Assembly (NCBI RefSeq): GCF_000695095.2
Contig: NZ_CP011454.1
Span: 3,906,001 to 3,970,000, forward strand
DNA: 64,000 nt
Direction of reading: 5' to 3'
DNA from: Gemmatimonas phototrophica
GTDB taxonomy: Bacteria > Gemmatimonadota > Gemmatimonadetes > Gemmatimonadales > Gemmatimonadaceae
Every line of letters begins with the position of its first letter. The first letter of the stretch is position 1. Positions 61,218 through 64,000 of this stretch are shown piece after piece. The notes under the pieces are model-generated. The model searched no databases. It was not told the DNA's origin and saw nothing but the letters and a program-made list of their open reading frames with translations. Made by a program: the position numbers and the translations under genes.

Positions 61218-62980
61218 CAGTAGCGCCAGCTCAGCGTATCCGCACCACGCGGCGCCCGCGCGCGCATGCGGTCGAGAATGCGCGGGATATACATCTGGTG
61301 ATAGCGCAGCCGCGAATACGCGTTGCTTCGCGTGGCATCACCGTTCCAGCAATGCTCGGCGCGATCCCCGTAGGTGATCTCGCCACTCCACTTGGGCGTG
61401 CTGGTGCCCTTCAGGAAGTCCTCCACGAGATACACGGCATTGTTGAGATAGTAATTGTCCATGTCTCCGACATAGATGTTCAACTTGTCGTGCACCTTGG
61501 GGCCCAGTGTGGCCCAGTCGCGGCGCAGGATATACGACAGATCGAAGTGCTCGCGCCAGTACGCAGCGACTTCCTTATCGATCACGCCGGTCTTCTTGTC
61601 CCAGATGGGCTTGGGATAGCCATCGGCGCCCATGGGTGAATAGGTGGCCTGCCAGATGTCCCACTGATCACCACTGCGCCCCTTGCTGCCCAAAGCCGCT
61701 TCGCGTCGATTGGCCTCTTCCATGGTGGTCTGCACCTGCCCGAGGTCGTTGCGATGCGCCGGGCGCGGCGTGCGCTTCCACTGACTGTCGAGGAAGAACG
61801 CGTTCGTCTCCTCGTACAGATTGAAGACCGTATTGGCGCGGAAGTCGATGGGGTCGGGGCACGCAATGTACGCCCCGTTGAATTCGTCCGGGTAGAACAT
61901 CTGCACGGCCATGGCTTCCCAGCCACCGGTGCTGCCGCCGTATGTGATGCGCGCCCACCCTTGCCCGAGGCCGCGGAAGCGCTTCTCCACTTCGGGGATG
62001 AGTTCGTACATGATGGCGTCGCCCCACGGCCCCTGCGACGCGGAATTCACGGCGTACGAATCGTCGTAGTACGGAGTGGGGTGACGCACTTCCATGAGCA
62101 GCACACGCGGGAAGTTCGGCCCCGTCCAGTCCTTGTAGAACTGGTGGTTGAGCTCCTGCTGAATGCGGTTGTACCCGGCGAGATTGAAGCGCGCCGAGAA
62201 ATCCGGCTTGAGATTCGGATCGGGGGGTGTCTCGCGAAACCCTTCGAAGGTGGCCGGAAAGTGTCCGTGGTAGACCACCAGCGGATAGCGTGCCGCGGCA
62301 TGTTCGTCAAAGCCTGCCGGGAGCAGCACGTTGGCCCCGATATACATGTCGCGTCCCCAGAACTTGGAGAGCCGCTCACTGCGGATGGTGACGTGCTTGA
62401 TCCACTTCGTGTCCTGCGGCGGCGCAATGGCCGGGATTTCCTGATCGAGCACCACCGTTGGCAGCATCCGCTGACGCGCATCGAGCGTGACCCAGCGTGG
62501 CGTGCTGTACAAATTGCCCGGCTTGCGGCTCCACTGTTGTCCTTCGCCTTTGTCGGGCGGGAGTTTGACTGTGTGTCCGGTGCTCAACGTGAAGGTTTCG
62601 TAGCGATTGAGCAGCGCCTGCACCCAGTAGCGCCCGCGCGGCAGATCACGCAGCGAGGCGAGGGGATACGCGTCGGCGCGTTCGGTCACCATGCGAGCGC
62701 TCCCTGGCTGCCAGCGCTCGACATCGGTACCGAACACCAATTGCGATTCGGCGCCATCGCTGATCTGGAAGCGTGGCTCGCGGGTGCTGTCGGTGGAGAT
62801 GAGAAGCAGCAGCCGTCCATCCAGCGGCGCCGTGGCTTTTCCCGTAGGCAAGGTGACCTGCACCTGTACCGACGGCCGCGGTGGGGTGGGGGTCGGCTGC
62901 GCCGGCAGCAGAGGCGCCCCCAATGGCAGCGCCAGCGTTAGGATGGCAGCGCGAACGGCGAACGGGCGGGCAGGCAGCAT
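61217..62980 (-). CDS. Secreted alpha/beta-hydrolase (esterase-like)
   Basis: About 587 residues from ATG 62980 (an upstream start at 63022 is less likely), with a signal peptide ending PLLPAQ. The N-terminal 200 residues are beta-rich. The hydrolase part begins at MYIGANVLLPAGFDEH and YPLVVYHGHFPATFEGF. The nucleophile elbow is YGGSTGGWEAMAVQMF, like enterochelin-esterase and acyl-esterase relatives, and a late histidine in GDRAEHCWNGD may complete the triad. The substrate is unknown. It is the first gene of the seven-gene co-directional run ending with the metallo-beta-lactamase/M28 fusion. Confidence 0.83.
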   Translation of the reverse strand: MLPARPFAVRAAILTLALPLGAPLLPAQPTPTPPRPSVQVQVTLPTGKATAPLDGRLLLLISTDSTREPRFQISDGAESQLVFGTDVERWQPGSARMVTERADAYPLASLRDLPRGRYWVQALLNRYETFTLSTGHTVKLPPDKGEGQQWSRKPGNLYSTPRWVTLDARQRMLPTVVLDQEIPAIAPPQDTKWIKHVTIRSERLSKFWGRDMYIGANVLLPAGFDEHAAARYPLVVYHGHFPATFEGFRETPPDPNLKPDFSARFNLAGYNRIQQELNHQFYKDWTGPNFPRVLLMEVRHPTPYYDDSYAVNSASQGPWGDAIMYELIPEVEKRFRGLGQGWARITYGGSTGGWEAMAVQMFYPDEFNGAYIACPDPIDFRANTVFNLYEETNAFFLDSQWKRTPRPAHRNDLGQVQTTMEEANRREAALGSKGRSGDQWDIWQATYSPMGADGYPKPIWDKKTGVIDKEVAAYWREHFDLSYILRRDWATLGPKVHDKLNIYVGDMDNYYLNNAVYLVEDFLKGTSTPKWSGEITYGDRAEHCWNGDATRSNAYSRLRYHQMYIPRILDRMRARAPRGADTLSWRY

Positions 62981-63062
62981 GGCATTTCCCGGAGTCAGGG
63001 GGGGTGGTGTCCCGCCTAACATACGCCCGGGTGGAGTGACCTGCTGCTGCGTGCCCTATCGC

Positions 63063-63530
63063 TCAGCGCTTGGTGGTGATGCCCTGCAGCAAGGCGCCAA
63101 GGGCAATACCGGCAATGGCCCATCCCAGCTCATAGCTGCCGGCGCCGAGGCCCGCGATGGCGGGACCGGGGCACACACCGCACAGCCCCCAGCCAATGCC
63201 GAAGATGGCGGCGCCGACAACAGTAGGGCGATCAAGCGCGGCGGCGCGAATGGCGAACACGCCACCAAGCAGGGGGCGGGTGAGAAAGCGCGGCGCGAGT
63301 TGGTAGGCAATGAGTGATACCACCACCCCGCCGCCCATCACCAGCATGAGGCCCATGTCCTGGAAGCGCAGAAAGCCCAACACGACGTCGGGGCGAATCA
63401 TGGTGGAGAGCGCGAGCCCGAAGCCGAAGAGCACGCCAGCGACCAGCGCGGTCAACAGCAGCGCAGCGGGCTTGACCGACGTGACGCGCTGCCCGTCGCG
63501 TGTGAGGGTGGGGATGACCGTTGATGCCAT
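63063..63530 (-). CDS. YeeE/YedE-type (DUF6691) membrane protein
   Basis: A 155-residue protein from ATG 63530; the longer in-frame extension runs into the neighbouring gene and is rejected. Four hydrophobic segments are present, with LLLTALVAGVLFGFGLALSTMI first. The motif GWGLCGVCPGPAIAGLGAGS carries the conserved CxxCPGP of sulfur-compound channel proteins (TsuA/YeeE superfamily). It is probably one half of a split transporter with the gene directly upstream (2 bp gap), moving a sulfur species such as thiosulfate. The substrate is inferred from family. Confidence 0.9.
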   Translation of the reverse strand: MASTVIPTLTRDGQRVTSVKPAALLLTALVAGVLFGFGLALSTMIRPDVVLGFLRFQDMGLMLVMGGGVVVSLIAYQLAPRFLTRPLLGGVFAIRAAALDRPTVVGAAIFGIGWGLCGVCPGPAIAGLGAGSYELGWAIAGIALGALLQGITTKR

Positions 63531-63532
63531 GA

Positions 63533-64000
63533 TCAGCCGCCGGTGGTGAGGAAGCGCGCCATGACGTTCGCGGTCAGAATCGCGGTGGCCATGAACGTGC
63601 AGACGGCCACGAGTGAGGGCCGCGAAAGGGATGCGAGTCCGCAGATGCCATGTCCGGAGGTGCACCCCTGCGAGAGGCGTGCTCCGTAGCCGACCAGCAG
63701 CCCCCCAATGAAGAGCTGCCACGTAGGAATCGTCACGGCCACGCGTGCAGGTTGTTGAGACAGCATGAACCAGAGCGCGGCACCGGCCACCAGGCCGACG
63801 GCGTACACCAAACGCCACGCCCGGCTCCCCACCAGCGTCGGCTGCTGAAAGAACGGGCGGCGTACCACGAACGACCAGGTGGACGAGAAGACGGTGCTCA
63901 TTCCGCCAATCATGCCGGTGAGCACAAAGAGCAGCGCCACGCCGGTGCCAATGATCAGACCACCCTGCAGATACTGGAGCCAGCCGTGTGGAAATACGCC
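63533..64000 (-). CDS. YeeE/YedE-type membrane protein, 5' end cut by window edge
   Basis: Open from base 64000 to the stop at 63533, 155 visible residues. The frame enters the window at GVFPHGWLQYLQGGLIIGTG, which is typical of the very start of these proteins, so only a few residues are missing. It then runs through ALLFVLTGMIGGMSTVFSSTW to YGARLSQGCTSGHGICGLAS, the conserved Cys-containing channel motif. About four membrane segments. The paired gene starts 2 bp downstream. An internal GTG at 63940 is not the start because homologous sequence continues upstream of it. Confidence 0.88.
   Translation of the reverse strand, partial: GVFPHGWLQYLQGGLIIGTGVALLFVLTGMIGGMSTVFSSTWSFVVRRPFFQQPTLVGSRAWRLVYAVGLVAGAALWFMLSQQPARVAVTIPTWQLFIGGLLVGYGARLSQGCTSGHGICGLASLSRPSLVAVCTFMATAILTANVMARFLTTGG

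Noticed and set aside
63531-63818. N-terminal extension of the DUF6691-type protein
   Set aside because: It overlaps the other YeeE/YedE gene out of frame. ATG 63530 gives the normal family length.
1-64000. CRISPR arrays, tRNA or rRNA genes, insertion sequences, prophage or attachment sites
   Set aside because: No regularly spaced repeats, cloverleaf-like sequences, transposase or integrase frames, or phage structural genes were seen on either strand.

Overview
The window is GC-rich, densely coded DNA from a diderm (Gram-negative-type) bacterium. An LPS-type heptosyltransferase and a heptose epimerase, a SusC/SusD outer-membrane pair, and many lipobox and Sec-signal proteins support this. 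The mix of SusC/SusD homologues with large secreted PD40-propeller amidohydrolases, S9, M24 and M28 peptidases and an ECF sigma/RskA pair resembles Gemmatimonadota (for example Gemmatimonas). That assignment is inference from gene content, not from a marker gene. I see no rRNA, tRNA, CRISPR array, IS element or prophage, and no gene-free stretch over 300 bases. The longest gaps are about 270 bp (17318-17587), 230 bp (1064-1293) and 228 bp (19638-19865).

Layout, left to right. At 1-1063 is a partial GT9 heptosyltransferase. At 1294-4010 an Lrp-type regulator is divergent from an arginase and ornithine aminotransferase operon, with phased operator-like half-sites between them. At 4164-9622 is a SusC/SusD/DUF4397-lipoprotein operon. 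At 9736-13068 are heptose epimerase hldD and a two-gene amino-acid-type ABC importer whose binding protein is fused to the permease. At 13179-16409 are divergent glgA and glgC plus a small lipoprotein. At 16421-19042 are a beta-lactamase-fold serine hydrolase and a nitronate-monooxygenase-like flavoprotein. At 19077-21316 a secreted fasciclin protein is divergent from an ECF sigma/anti-sigma pair, with two matching promoter-like sequences back to back. At 21389-26658 are a diguanylate cyclase, an aminopeptidase P-like enzyme, an acetyltransferase and a CehA-like metallohydrolase. At 26738-33027 are a very large pyruvate:ferredoxin oxidoreductase-type enzyme, a Cys-rich small protein and a CxxCH protein. 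At 33123-36383 is a coupled MFS / PP-loop ATPase / membrane-protein operon. At 36503-41477 are an S9 peptidase, a sialidase-like lipoprotein and an internally duplicated secreted protein. At 41616-47464 are a PAS protein with a soluble chemoreceptor and a hybrid sensor kinase. At 47469-48392 is cysM. At 48532-63022 is a hydrolase island. At 63063-64000 are two YeeE/YedE-type membrane proteins.

How the genes work together. Much of the coding capacity serves scavenging of peptides and amino acids. The S9, M24, M20 and M28 enzymes and the amidohydrolases are nearly all exported, the ABC importer takes up amino-acid-like solutes, and arginase plus ornithine aminotransferase degrade arginine to glutamate semialdehyde. 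Storage (glgA/glgC) and sensing (GGDEF, PAS/MCP, hybrid kinase) complete the picture.

The two most unusual items are (i) a single secreted polypeptide joining a complete subclass B3 metallo-beta-lactamase domain to a complete M28 aminopeptidase domain (52684-55065), and (ii) an ECF sigma/RskA/fasciclin module with matched divergent promoters, which parallels the mycobacterial SigK/RskA/MPT70 arrangement (19077-21316).
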